From assembly GCF_010389155.1 (NCBI RefSeq), contig NC_057761.1, positions 14,696,501 to 14,760,500 of the forward strand: DNA of 64,000 nucleotides, in the 5' to 3' direction. The stretch is from Erigeron canadensis. Its lineage: Eukaryota; Streptophyta; Magnoliopsida; Asterales; Asteraceae. Under the pieces are notes generated by a model, which saw only the letters and a list, made by a program, of their open reading frames with translations, ran no database searches and was not told where the DNA came from. This document shows, piece after piece, positions 11,908 through 22,961 of this stretch (the stretch's first letter is position 1; each line of letters opens with the position of its first letter). The position numbers were made by a program, and so were the translations under genes.

Positions 11908-13162
11908 TGTGAAGTCCTTCACTCAATGGTTTCCCACAAGTGTAGAATAACAAGTCAAGTAACCACTAGACAGGACTAGTATTAAACGTCAAGTAAGCAC
12001 TAGATTGGACTAGTATTACGATAAATATAAATGTAAGAATATATATAACGTAATACGTACTAAAGCAATATAAAGATAAGCAAGTAAGTAATGGTGAGAC
12101 ACAATGCAATTTTTCAAGTGTATTTTATTTATTGATGTTAAATAAAATACAAGGTTGTTGCGAAACAAGATATTACAAAGTAAGAATCTAAACAACCTAT
12201 GAATTACAAGTGATCTAATCTTTGCTAAATAAACTCTTTGATCGAAATACTTAAAGTTGTGAAGTATGACTGTTTAGATCGAGAGTATTTGAGCAAAGGC
12301 ATGAAATTGCAAAAGTATATGTTATTTGGACGAGGAAATGACTTGGTATTTATAAGCAAAAAGAATATAATATTCTTTTTGCCGTACAAATATGGTTACA
12401 TGCATTTAAGGAAATTACTTTAATTCCTTAAATGCATTGATTAAAGTACAAGAATAAAGTCACATGATAGTGACTTGTCTTCTAATTAACCAACCACCTT
12501 TACATGCGTGTAAGGCTTTTAACAAAGGACAAATGGATTGTCCGGGTAAAGGCATGTAAAGACATAAAGTAAATTCCTCGTAATCAGTGTTCAGACTTGT
12601 AAGGTCTAGAACACTGACAAGGACTCCAATCAGGAGATCTGGTAAGTCTTCCAGTGAGCTCTGCTATTTTGTCAAACTTCTTTCTTCAGACTTCAGTCTT
12701 CGACTTCAGTGAGAATGTTCTTCAGTGAGACGATCTTTGACTGGAGAGAAGTCCAGTGAACAAATCTGGTGAAATCCAGTTTCCTGTATAAGTAAGTTGT
12801 TCACTGGTCTTCACATAATTTCTTGACAAATCTTCAGAGGGCTCCAGTAATCACGTCTGGAGCGAGTCTAGTAAATCTGGACCTAACAAATTCCCCCTAT
12901 TTGTTTAGAAATTATGCAAGGATTTTCAAGCTTTTATCTATACAAGTTTGTGCTTGAAAAATCCTTGAAAATTTTGACTAAGTCTAATTTGAATTTCTAG
13001 AGAGCCACTTTATAGATCATTAGTGTTCCCAGTTTGTATATTTTAATTTCTAGACTTAATCTGGATAAGTACCTGTGAAAAAATAGGAATTGCAACTTAT
13101 ATTTACAGACATCAACTTGAGAAAAGTTACAATTTTATCAAGATAAAATAAATACAAGTACA
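11908..13162 (-). repeat. 5' LTR of copia A (right copy)
   Basis: The LTR runs TGTGAAGTCC to AAGTACA, 1255 bp. On the minus strand a TATA box (TTATAAATAC) is at 12346-12355. Upstream of it in element sense is a tract with hairpins such as CAGTGTTC/GAACACTG (12586-12618) and GCTCCAG/CTGGAGC (12841-12863). It is repeated at 33469-34722 with almost no change. Confidence 0.9.
12346..12355 (-). promoter_or_regulatory. TATA box of copia A 5' LTR
   Basis: GTATTTATAA is TTATAAATAC on the minus strand, a good plant TATA box. It would drive element transcription toward gag. The corresponding bases are deleted in the other LTR. Confidence 0.6.
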
Positions 13163-15334
13163 ATAAGGAGTGTGAGGAAGTCCCTAGTATAGTTAGACCG
13201 TTACTTGCTGAATTTGCTGATGTATTTCCAGAGGAATTACCTGTTGGTTTGCCACCTATTAGAGGGGTTGAGCATCAGATTGACTTGATCCCAGGGTCAA
13301 TTCTTCCTAATAAAGCTGCTTATAGATGCTCCCCTAATGAGGCTAATGAGTTACAAAAACAAGTAGATGAGTTGATTGCTAAAGGTTATGTTCAAGCTAG
13401 CATGAGTCCTTGTTCTGTTCCAGCTTTATTGGTGCCAAAGAAAGATGGTTCTATGCATATGTGTGTTGATAGCAGAGCCATCAATAACATCACTATCAAG
13501 TATAGATATCCCATTCCTAGATTAGATGATATGCTTGATGAGTTGCGTGGGTCTAGTGTATTTTCAAAGATAAATTTGACAAGTGGCTACCATTAGATCA
13601 GAATGAAGGAAGGAGATGAGTGGAAAACAGCCTTTAAGATTAAAGGTGGGCTGTTTGAATGACTTGTCATGCCATTTGGACTATCTAATGCACCCAGCAC
13701 TTTCATGAGATTAATGAATGAAGTGTTCAGGCCTCTTATTGGTAAGTTTGTGGTTGTGTACTTTGATGATATCCTGGTTTATTCTCAGTATGAGATGGAA
13801 CACCTAGAGCATTTGAAAGTTGTGTTTGAGCTGTTAAGAAGACACCAACTCTATGGAAAGTTAGAGAAATGTAATTTTATGGTTATTAGTGTTGTATTTT
13901 TGGGCTATGTGGTTTCTAAAGAGGGCATTTCTATGGATCCATCCAAGGTTGAAGCAATCAGATCCTAGCCCATTCCTTCTTCTATTACTGAAGTCAGAAG
14001 TTTTAATGGCTTAGCCTCATTTTATAGAAGGTTCATTAGAGATTTCTCTACATTTGTAGCTCCTATAACTGACTGTCTAAAGAATGGGGTGTTCAGTTGG
14101 CCTAAGTCAGCTCAGGCTACTTTCGAATCTTTAAAGGAGAAGCTGAGTTCAGCTCTTGTCCTTTCTTTGCCTAATTTTGATTCACTCTTTGAGCTTGAAT
14201 GCGACGGTAGTGGTGTTGGCATTGGAGTTGTGTTGATACACGATTGAAAACCAGTTGCCTACTTTAGTGAGAAGCTGAATGGATCCAAGTTGAATTATAG
14301 TACTTATGATAAGGAGTTCTATGCCATTATTCGAGCTGTTGATCATTTTGGTCTCACTACTTAAAACCAAAATAGTTTGTTTTATATTCTGATCATGAAG
14401 CTCTGAAGTACATTAATGGGTAGCACAAGCTGAATCAAAGACATGTTAATGGTTGAGTTTCTGCAAGCGTATTCTTTTGCCTCCAAGCATAAGACTGGTT
14501 CTTCTAATGTTGTTGCTGATGCTCTTTCAAAAAGACATTTTATGCTATCTATTTTGGAGTCCAGGGTTCTTGGATTTTCATTTATTAAGGAATTGTATGA
14601 AACTGATCCAGATTTTGGCTATATTATTTGTTCATCTCCAAATGAAGCTAAAGGGCCTTATGTTAATCAAGATGGATTTCTGTTCAAGAATGGTAAGCTG
14701 TGTATTCTAAAAGGCTCTATCAGAGATTTGTTGATTAGACAAGCACATGGAGGAGGTTTGGCTGGTCATTTTGGCATTACTAAAACTATGGAAATTCTGG
14801 GTGAACATTTTCATTGGCCTTCTATGGTAAAAGACATGTAAGATATATAGTCAAGAGATGCTCTACTTGTCAGCAAGCTAAGTCTACTTTTCACAAGGGT
14901 TTGTATACCCTCTTCCAGTTCCTAATCAGCCTTGGGAAGATCTGATTATGGATTTTATTGTTGCTCTACCTAGGACTCAGTGTGGCAAAGATTCTATAAT
15001 GGTGGTAGTTGATAGATTCTCAAAGATGGCTCATTTCATTCCTTGCCACACTACTAATGATGCCACCAAAGTAGCAGCTTTATTCTTTCAAGAGATTGTT
15101 GGACTTCATGGAATTCCAAAAACTATTATCTCAGATCGAGATGTAAAGTTTTTGAGTTATTTTGGAAGACATTGTGGAAGCTGATGGGTACTAAGCTGTT
15201 ATTTAGCACTTCTCATCATCTCCAAACTGATGATCAGACTGAAGTAACAAACAGATACATTGGGATGCTGCTGAGAACACTAGTGAAGAAGACTTTGAAG
15301 GATTGGGATCTGAAGCTTCCTCAAGCTGAGTTTG
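13163..15334 (+). pseudogene. pol: gypsy I reverse transcriptase, RNase H and integrase, first copy
   Basis: Gypsy I resumes with a chromovirus-type RT: PPIRGVEHQIDLIPG, ALLVPKKDGSMHMCVDSRAI, a [18 protein letters not shown] block and catalytic YFDDILVYS. RNase H follows to VVADALSKRH. Then comes integrase: [19 protein letters not shown], Asp in [10 protein letters not shown], Asp in ISDRDVKFL and Glu in TDDQTEVTNRY. Stops at 13594 (TAG), 13660 (TGA), 13966 (TAG) and 14245 (TGA) all fit C-to-T or G-to-A changes. Two frameshifts near 14912 and 15162 are absent in the second copy (36375-36897), where the integrase frame is open. The integrase is cut at 15334 by solo LTR B. The Cys pair and the D, D, E residues are present, but the element is non-functional. 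Confidence 0.88.
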
Positions 15335-16985
15335 TGATGTGTGAAAATCTAGTTAAATTAAAATCCTTAAAATACTCCGAATCGAATACCACACACAATC
15401 GGGCAGTGGACCCGTTCGTATGCAATATAGATTAAAGCAAGTAAAGGTTCGTTCCACGGAGACTACAAAGAGCTAGCGAGTTTTAAGTAGTTAAAAAGAG
15501 TTTGGTTTTTTAAAGACACCACGTCATCTTGGTTTTTATATTAAACGTTAGTTGATTGAAAGAGTTAGAATTCCAAGAATTTATCGAAAAGAGAATTGTT
15601 TTATATAAAATAGGATTAACGATCATCCACTTCGACTCCATGACACACATTATTTAGTTGCACTTAAATGAAGAACCAATTCGAATATGTTGATTAATAA
15701 CCGAAAACTAAACAAAGACTCACCCCGTACCCGTCAAGTTCGTTACTTTATTCAATTCCCTTAATTAACTAGTTCCATTACTAAGACCGGTACCCCACGA
15801 CGCCTTTCATAACTTTCCTAATCAACTAATTGTTTTGGTTATTTAGATAACAATTGTGTCTATTGATTGTACCCAACCATTAACCCGTTAATTCTTATTA
15901 ACTATTAATTACTTTCTACTGTACCCGTCATAGAAACAATCGCTTCTAACCAAGCAATCAAAATAACTTTTACACAACCTCAGTTACCACTAAGATCATG
16001 CAAAAACTATCTGCAATTAAAGGTAAATAACAAAGAATTAATAAGCTAAGATTACGACACAACGTTAAATCAAATCAACTTGAATTCAAAAGATTATGCA
16101 ACCATTATTCAATTGTATCACTTCATCTTAGTAGATGATGAAGTATTTAGCTAGACATGACAAGACAATAAAACTAACAATCATCATATAAATAAAATCC
16201 ATAATAATAATTATATGGTAATATAGTCTTGTAATTAACAACTATTAATAATAAAAAGAAGAGAATCGAACGAGTGATGGATGCTGCGGCTATATTCGGA
16301 GACTGCTTCACAAAAAGTTAAAGGCAGAAAGCTTTTTTTGTTTGTCTTTTGCGGTTCCTTCCAATTCGACAGACACCAAAAAACAAAATTCACGTAAAAA
16401 AAAAACCCAAGCACCTTCGAATTAATTGCTCTTGCCTTGGCGGCTGACTTGCTGCGCCTAATACCCCCACCTCCCGACTACTTCTTCCAAATCCCCAAAA
16501 AAATAACTCTAAAACTCTAAGCACCTTATTCGATTCCTCTCCCATCAGTTAATATTAATATAACTATATATAATAGTTGTTTCTTAATTCCCCTGTCTGC
16601 CGACCTACATAAGCCACAAAAGGGCCGCAGCCCATTTCTCTTCTTCTGGGCTGAGCCCACCTACTTCTCCTTTTTGGCTGGGCTGCCTCTCACGTACAAA
16701 CACCACAGGCCCAAGTGGCTGCTCCACTTTAGGCTGCTGCTAATGTGCCAAATGGACTAAAGCCCATTCTTGCTTCTTCCTTTTGCGGCTGGCAGAGGCA
16801 ACGAGAAAATAAACCACCACTTTGCAATTTCTAATCCCACAATTAATCATTGACTTGTTGACCGCATACCACGTCTCGCCGTCTTGTGTCTTGTACACTC
16901 CATTTAACCGAGTCATCTTAATGCCTTCTTCGTCTTTTTAGCTCCAATATTATTTTCATAAATGGTCTTTATTCGACACATTTTT
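15335..16985. mobile_element. Solo LTR B, first copy, 3' end lost at a breakpoint
   Basis: It begins TGATGTGTGAAA right after GTTTG (15330-15334) in the gypsy I integrase. It is the same sequence as 36898-38560, with several homopolymers one base shorter here. It is non-coding. The sequence stops matching at about 16986, before the LTR end that is present in the second copy. Confidence 0.8.
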
Positions 16986-18379
16986 TCATCCATTTATAAC
17001 CTTATCTTTCATCACTTAAGCCATCCACCATGAAGTAATTTTGCCATCGATCTTCAATATTTAAATTTCCATTCCGCATAGATAAATTTGTTTTGAGGAC
17101 AATGTTTTGCTGTCTCGTTGCTTTATTCCATGTTCTTCTTTGTAAATATGTTACAATGACTACTACACCCAAACATATATCTGTATATAATGATCACATG
17201 AGAAAAAAGTTAATGTGAATGAGAGAGGAGAAATATGTAACTAGTAGTTACAAACTTACAATGAAGTCATCAGAATCCCCCATAATCTTGAAAAGGATGC
17301 TTTCTTTAAATCATTTTCAATTAGGTAAATAGCTTCCCAGCTTGAAAACTTATATAACACTTTAGTTCTAAGAAGCTTATAATTATATAGAAGTGAAATA
17401 AAGGGGTAAGTTAAACGGACAGGTTCAACAATATCTATACTACTATATAAAATTATACCTCTAGTTGAAAGTTTACATTTTTAAGACATGCGAAAATACC
17501 ATTTTAACCCTTAAGGAAACTTACACAATCATTTCATATCATCTAAAAGATATCCACTATTTTAAATCAAATATCTTTATATCAAATACCTATGCCACTC
17601 GATGTAGCTCGTCACCACCAACGTCGCCGCCGCCGACATCATCTGTCGATGCAACCACATCACTGTCACTACTACCATCGTCGCCGCATTTAATTTAAGG
17701 ATTAGGCCTCCAAATGATTTCGTTTGAGGCCTCTAAAAGGAACAAAAAATGTAACCTTTTAATTTCATTTAGGGCTTTAAGGACTTTTTACTTGGAAGTA
17801 CCTACTTGTCACATTTTACTTATTGAGGATCGAACAAAAAAAAATCCTACGTTTGGACAAAAACCGGCTAAACCAACTAGGTTGAGTCTACATTCAGGTA
17901 GCCATCATTTTTTCTTTTTAATTTCATTTTGATTTTTTTTTATTTAGTCATATTAATTACATAGATTTTTCAACTCATTTTTATTTTTTATATATATTAC
18001 TTAATCTTTAAGCCTGTACCCTTATTTATTATATTCATATCATCTCATCATCTCACATCATCCGAGTACAAAAATCATACCACACACATCATCTTAATTT
18101 TCATTACTTCCATAAATACTTTGAACTACTTGTGTTTAATTTTGTCTCAAAATCTTTTGCAAATCCACTGAGGGACGTTTTAACCTGCTGCTTTACTTCA
18201 TCTCAAAAGGGTGTGCACAACATTAGTAGAACTAGCTTTGTGCTTTGGAAAATGGTTGTTGTGAATCATTTCCCAGTTTGATTTCACCATCATCAACCTT
18301 GACGCTCGTATTCTGCTAGCTAACCCATTTGTGTAGTTCGATCTCCCACCATCTTCACCGTGACGCTTCCTCTGTCTCG
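16986..18379. other. Non-coding DNA after the breakpoint
   Basis: This is AT-rich and has no recognisable gene. A fragment at 17700-17740 (GGCCTCCAAATGATTTCG, GAGGCCTCTAAAA) matches the right end of the hAT MITE at 18625-18665. It may be the worn end of a second copy. Confidence 0.5.
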
Positions 18380-18387
18380 ATTAACCC

Positions 18388-18680
18388 CAGAGGTGCTCAA
18401 CAGTACTACGAGACTAGGCGATCGCTTTAGGCCCCAATTTTTTAAGCCTCGATATTTTGTATATTGACTTAATGTTTGGATTTTGGACTAAGTATCATTA
18501 TATAATTTACATTGCAGTAACGCCTTTTTAGTTTTTTGTATCACACATCTGCATCTTTTTTATTACTAGTATTTGATAATAAAGTCGAGCTATTTTTTTT
18601 TTACTGTAATTTCTATGGTAATGGATTAGGCCTCCAAAATTGATTTCGTTTGAGGCCTCTAAAACCTTGAGCCGCCACTG
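18388..18680. mobile_element. hAT-type MITE with 8-bp target duplication
   Basis: This 293-bp element has imperfect terminal inverted repeats: CAGAGGTGCTCAA at the left and the complement CAGTGGCGGCTCAAG at the right. The host sequence ATTAACCC is duplicated exactly at 18380-18387 and 18681-18688. Eight-base duplications and CAG ends are typical of hAT. Inner motifs (GCGATCGCTTTAGGCCCC and GAGGCCTC) also recur in such elements. There is no transposase, so it is non-autonomous. Confidence 0.82.
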
Positions 18681-18706
18681 ATTAACCCGTTGCCCACCTT
18701 CGTTAG

Positions 18707-19438
18707 TTGTCTCTTGCCATCGTTTTTTTTCCAGATCGAAGTAGTTTCATGAGTCGGTTATATTTTGTGATAAAAAATATAGATAGATGTATATATGGTT
18801 ATGATTCATACACGACACTTGCCCGTTGCCACCACAAACCATTTACACCATTAAAACACCCCCAATCCAATCTCCATACCCAAAACAAAAATATGGAGCT
18901 TCTGAGACCACCATTTCCATCTTTCACACAAAACCAAACATCTCAAAAACCCACCAAACAGACTTTCCAAACCAAGGTTCAATCAAACCCCCACCACCTG
19001 AATTCAACTTCAAGTCTATGTGACGTGGTGGTAGACATCAACAATTTTCCGGCATTCACCGTCACAACCATCACCGCCCCCCTATTTCTGGTAACAAACC
19101 CTAATCCCCAATTAAACAAATGTCAAGCAAACCCATATCATAAATCAACAATATCAATTCATCTATGTATTACCAAGTGGGTTTTGCCAGTACCAAAGAT
19201 AACCAAGAATGATGTCGGGAGATGTGGCGGCGCAGTGGTGACCTTCACTGCGGCGCCGCCGCGATGTGGACGGAGAGGTTATTTTTTTAGCTTTTTGAGG
19301 TATACATCATTTTTTCCGGCGAGATGGACGGAGGTCCGGCGGTTTTGGTGGCCGGAATCTGAAAAAGGAAAGAGATGGGGGAAAGAATTGTATTTGATTG
19401 TAATCCTATATTCTGATTGTATCTTCTTTGTATTTTAA
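18707..19438 (+). other. Unrecognised open frame, possibly not a gene
   Basis: A 243-aa frame runs through Pro, Thr and Asn-rich sequence and then a GC-rich stretch (GGAVVTFTAAPPRCGRRG). I do not recognise it, it has no domain motif, and composition changes sharply inside it. The start codon lies 19 bases after the target duplication of the MITE. It is most likely a chance frame, or the edge of another repeat. Confidence 0.15.
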
Positions 19439-19787
19439 TTTGCAGCTTTCTTGTATGCCTTTGTGTAGAATTTTTGTTCTAATGCATCTACAAATATCTA
19501 TAATAAAAAGATCTATAATTAAAAGATGGTTAATTAGGTGGAGTACTCGGCAAGTGTTTACTGGCTCCATGTCTATGTCACAGCCATAAAAGCCCAATAT
19601 AGTTGTTTTTGTCATCCTCAACATAGAACAATTTTTTAGAATGAACCCTAATAAAGTAAAAAGTAACAACTTAATGTACTTTTTAATCAATTAAGCTGGT
19701 TACTATACAATTTATATTTTATTTTTAACAATCGGCAATCCATACATATTTTACATTAGAACTGTGCAGTACAAACCAACTCCATTA

Positions 19788-20040
19788 ATTTGGGTTGGCC
19801 AGAGGTATCTTCTAAATTTATTATTTGGTCCCCGGAGGTGAGTATTTCCCAAGGTCTCGGGTTCGAGTCTTTGGTTTCTCATCTCAAGGTATTTTCCATA
19901 AGGAGGGGTGGAGGTTTAATAAATCGCTGGTTAAAGTGCACAGTATCAAATGTGTTTCAAGTTGTTTTGCGAGATATGGCTAAAAGATTAGGATTGACGA
20001 CGTCCTACGTGTGTGATAGTTTGTAAGAGATAGAATTATA
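19788..20040 (+). mobile_element. tRNA-derived SINE
   Basis: An A-box-like TGGCCAGAGG (19796-19805) and a B-box GGTTCGAGTC (19860-19869) form an RNA polymerase III promoter of tRNA type. The tail runs on to about 20040 without a tRNA fold or coding frame. The spacing between boxes is wider than in a tRNA gene. The ends are approximate and I found no clear target duplication. Confidence 0.5.
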
Positions 20041-20609
20041 GTGGGTATCACTAACTGGTGTAATCTAGCAGACGGGTGTAAGCAATCTGTCAAGAAGATA
20101 TGAATTGCTGATAATGAGAGAGGTTGAAATGAAGATCTTTATTTCATTCCACTAAAAAAATTTTACATAGGATAGAAGGCGAACAGGCAACAAGCTGTGC
20201 CGCTAACCATTTGTTAAGCACAAATGAACAAATTCGATTTAATTTTATACGAATAGATTACTAGATTTACTCCGTCGCCCAGTTTTGTTGTAGTGTCTGT
20301 TTCTTTGTAAAGCGATATATCAGGGTCATAGGTCGATTACCACGCACAGTTTTGGTTCCTTTGTTAATATGGATAACTTGGGATATGCTAACGGTATGTA
20401 AAAGACTGAATTTGTTTCTCTTCATCCCCCTTCAGTTACATATAATAGGGTTTCATCTAAAATTAATGTTTGGGTTTTTATCAGCCCATCAAATCCAATC
20501 ATACAGGCACTTATCATTTTTTTATTCATCAACAAATTGCATACTTTGGTGATAAGAATGATAAATATGTTGCCATAAATGCTAGGGAAAGAACATTACA
20601 TCCATCAAC
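20041..20609. other. No gene seen
   Basis: No coding motif is found. The stretch 20350-20480 resembles 21730-21770 and 22076-22145 (for example GTATGTAAA, CAGTTAC and GGTTTCATCT in the same order), so part of it may be a duplicated or repetitive intron piece. Confidence 0.35.
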
Positions 20610-21690
20610 AGAATCTAACCACCTGTGAGCCCACTTGACATTCCCTTCTTCAACTTAGGCGGAAGAGTAGAGTATCCTGTTTGTTTGCATTTGGACCTCA
20701 TATGAACAACACAAAATCAAAGCACTTCCATAATGACTTATAGAAGTGGCAATTATGGCCCATTTACTTATAGATCGGTTTGACATGGGTCGCATTTTAT
20801 AACGGTCAAATATAACTTGCTAAAGGGGAAGTCACCATGCATACGACATAGTAAATCATTTATGTAAGATTGAGATTTTTATTGTCATTCTTTTGTTTTG
20901 CAATCAATATGACGCATTAATATCATTCCCACAAAAAAGGAAGAAGCTGTTTGTCGGTGAAGCCACTTAGGCTGGCCTGTTTGGCCCGAAGTAAAAACAA
21001 CCCATTTTGACCCGTTACCCACCCATCCATCTTGCCACTTTAGATGGTAAGAGTAGAAAACTGAATAAATAGGAGATATTTTGCACCTTTAAGTCGGATC
21101 CATGGATGTATCATCTCATGAGCGAGTATCGAATCATTTAATAACCGAGGGACCTGTACAAATCAGAATTGCTGTCACTGCACATTGACGAACTACCTTA
21201 TAAGGTTCTGTAAACATGTCCGTTAGCCGGCCTGCCCCAACCTTGTCTTTGTGCACCTTAATCAAAAAGTTGAATCACAAAACACAGTTAATAAAGGAAA
21301 AAGAAAACGCTATCACTGTTTATAGTACTAGTAGGAATAAGTCCTCCAGTTTCAGGCAGTTATGATGACCTTAGCTCTGCGGGGTCAATTTACATAGCAA
21401 GATTAAATTATAGGCAGTAAACTGAAACAAAATACCATCTAGTCTTAATCCTTCATAAAGTCTTGAATTTCAAGATACAGTGGTTGGCATTCATGAGTAT
21501 CTGTTATTGCAGAGTCATGGCATTCTAGGCATAGCTTCCGACCATCATCCAGTACAAGTACTTTGTGTCTCGTGCCTCCATCCTTTCACAACTGAAACAA
21601 TAAGGTGTCGGTGATGGACAATATTTTTGTAGCCAAAAAGGATGTTCCCTGTACTCAATCAACCCACTTGCATTTGTTGGATCTAAACAG
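20610..21690 (-). pseudogene. DA1/DAR-family LIM-peptidase pseudogene
   Basis: Pieces of a DA1-family protein occur in the right order on the minus strand. A LIM end and zinc ligands lie at 21690-21436 ([28 protein letters not shown], a frameshift, then [14 protein letters not shown] and ECQPLYLEIQDF). PETGG follows near 21330-21345. At 21262-21071 come GAGRLTDMFTEPYK, VTAIL, a frameshift, then SILAHEMIHPWIRLKG. At 20680-20610 come GYSTLPP, a frameshift, then EEG and AHRWLDS. DA1 proteins are ubiquitin-activated peptidases that limit organ growth. HEMIH is the zinc-binding peptidase motif (usually HEMMH). At least three frameshifts and the missing N-terminus suggest a pseudogene. This stretch may also hold assembly indels. 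The first LIM half and the ubiquitin-interacting motifs were not found upstream. Confidence 0.78.
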
Positions 21691-22643
21691 GTCATCAAAC
21701 ATGTCCAATTTTAAGTTGGATTGTTTCCTTTTGTCAATATGGTTAAGCATGGGAATCCTAACTGTATGTAAAGTCTTCCAAGCTGTTCTCCATATTGATT
21801 GATGGAACTGTTTATATATAAACTTAATTCTTAAACATTTCATAGTTACATATGCGTTGCTTTTATGTCCTGATTATCAGCATGGCCCCACCTCAAACAA
21901 AAATGCCAGACTAGTCAAAAATAACTTCTGTATCGAGGCAAAATACTTGTAGAAGCTACTAAACGTCACCCACTGTTATTATTCCTTGTCTATTATCCAT
22001 GTGGGAAGGGTCGTTACAAATACTTCGATTTTATCATGATATGAACTTTACTTTTGCCATAGAGAGTATTTCACATAGTCTGAACTTATATTTGTCTTCA
22101 TTCAGCATCAGTTACGTATATTGGGGTTTCATCTTTAACGTTGAATTAAATTTTTTCGTCATGGAAACAAACAGTTTATGATCAGTGAGCGATGAAACAG
22201 CCTCGTGATTCTTGAACCATGTGCTCATAGATAGCATTACAATCAACACTTATGGTATACTTTGTAAATCACCGGCCGGCCCCAAAATTTAGGTTAACCA
22301 ATAAAGGAAAAAATTTTCGGTCATTTGCGATTTTCCCTAAAACCACTTGTTTTGCAATCTTGTTAGTTGAACCTTGAATGATGCATAACTGAATAGGTAA
22401 ATTTTAACCAAACAGAAAAGAAAAAAAATTTTAGTAAGAATAAAGAAAGTTTGGTAGTCAGAAAAGAATAAATAAAAGATAAATAAGGTTATAGACAATT
22501 AACCTTAAAGCTAAGAGTTGAGAAGTGAACATATAATGTATTTTGTTAAGTGTAGGCTTCTGAAATTTAAGTTTCCATGGAATGATACAAATAAATAAAC
22601 GTAAAAAGTACAACTAAAACTAAAGTGACCCATCAGCCACGGT
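21691..22643. other. No gene seen
   Basis: This is AT-rich. It may contain introns or lost exons of the DA1-like pseudogene, but I could not recognise the first LIM domain here. Part of it (21730-21770 and 22076-22145) resembles 20350-20480. Confidence 0.35.
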
Positions 22644-22961
22644 TCAATAAGCAGGTAGTAGCAGAATCGCATCTCCAACCTGTTCAACTAAAATTAGCAT
22701 TTCGAAAACAACCACATATGAAGCAGCTCGACCGATTTGCAACATTGTAGCCCTGCAGTTGCCAACATTGCAGTACCAGTCACCTGGCCCAGTAGAACCC
22801 GATGCAGCAGGGTTAATAATTTCCCTATCTTCATATATCATCAGGCGATGATGATCCACTTGGTTCTGTTTCTCGTCCATTTTTCTCGTTTTTGCATTGT
22901 TTCTTCTCCAATTTTCATGATAACCTACAAAACTCTTAAGTAGTAAGTAACCAAAATACAC
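22644..22961 (-). pseudogene. RanBP2-type zinc-finger relic
   Basis: A 105-aa frame reads MDEKQNQVDHHRLMIYED, then GPGDWYCNVGNCRA. The next frame continues ANRSSCFICGCFRNA. Together these follow the RanBP2 zinc-finger pattern W-x-C-x4-C and then C-x2-C, with one frameshift near 22740 between the Cys pairs. Plant proteins with this finger bind RNA or act in organelles. Which one this was cannot be said. Only one finger is seen, followed by a stop. It lies about 1 kb from the DA1-like relic on the same strand. I see no evidence that the two formed one gene. Confidence 0.6.

Larger units (their letters stand above)
1580..13162 (-). mobile_element. Copia element A (Sirevirus-like), nested in gypsy I
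   Basis: This is a full-length minus-strand Ty1/copia element with both LTRs (1580-2806 and 11908-13162), a primer-binding site at 11894-11905, gag, PR, IN, RT, RNase H and about 2.4 kb of extra ORF between pol and the 3' LTR. The gene order PR-IN-RT-RH is diagnostic of copia. The post-pol ORF, the internal polypurine tract and the hairpin-rich LTR fit the Sirevirus (SIRE/Maximus) lineage. It splits gypsy I between protease and reverse transcriptase. The flanking 5-mers (CCTTG on the left, ATAAG on the right) do not match, so it is not a simple insertion. Everything from 5221 to the right end is repeated at 26833-34722. Confidence 0.9.

Noticed and set aside
12238..12423. 61-aa frame in the copia A LTR
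   Set aside because: It lies over the promoter region of an LTR and opposite to the element sense. No protein feature.
17600..17700. Coding exon suggested by CCGCCGCCGAC-rich sequence
   Set aside because: Only a short GC-rich run with no motif or splice context.
18707..19438. A host gene of 243 aa
   Set aside because: No domain, a sharp composition change, and no homolog that I recognise. Kept only as a low-confidence open frame.
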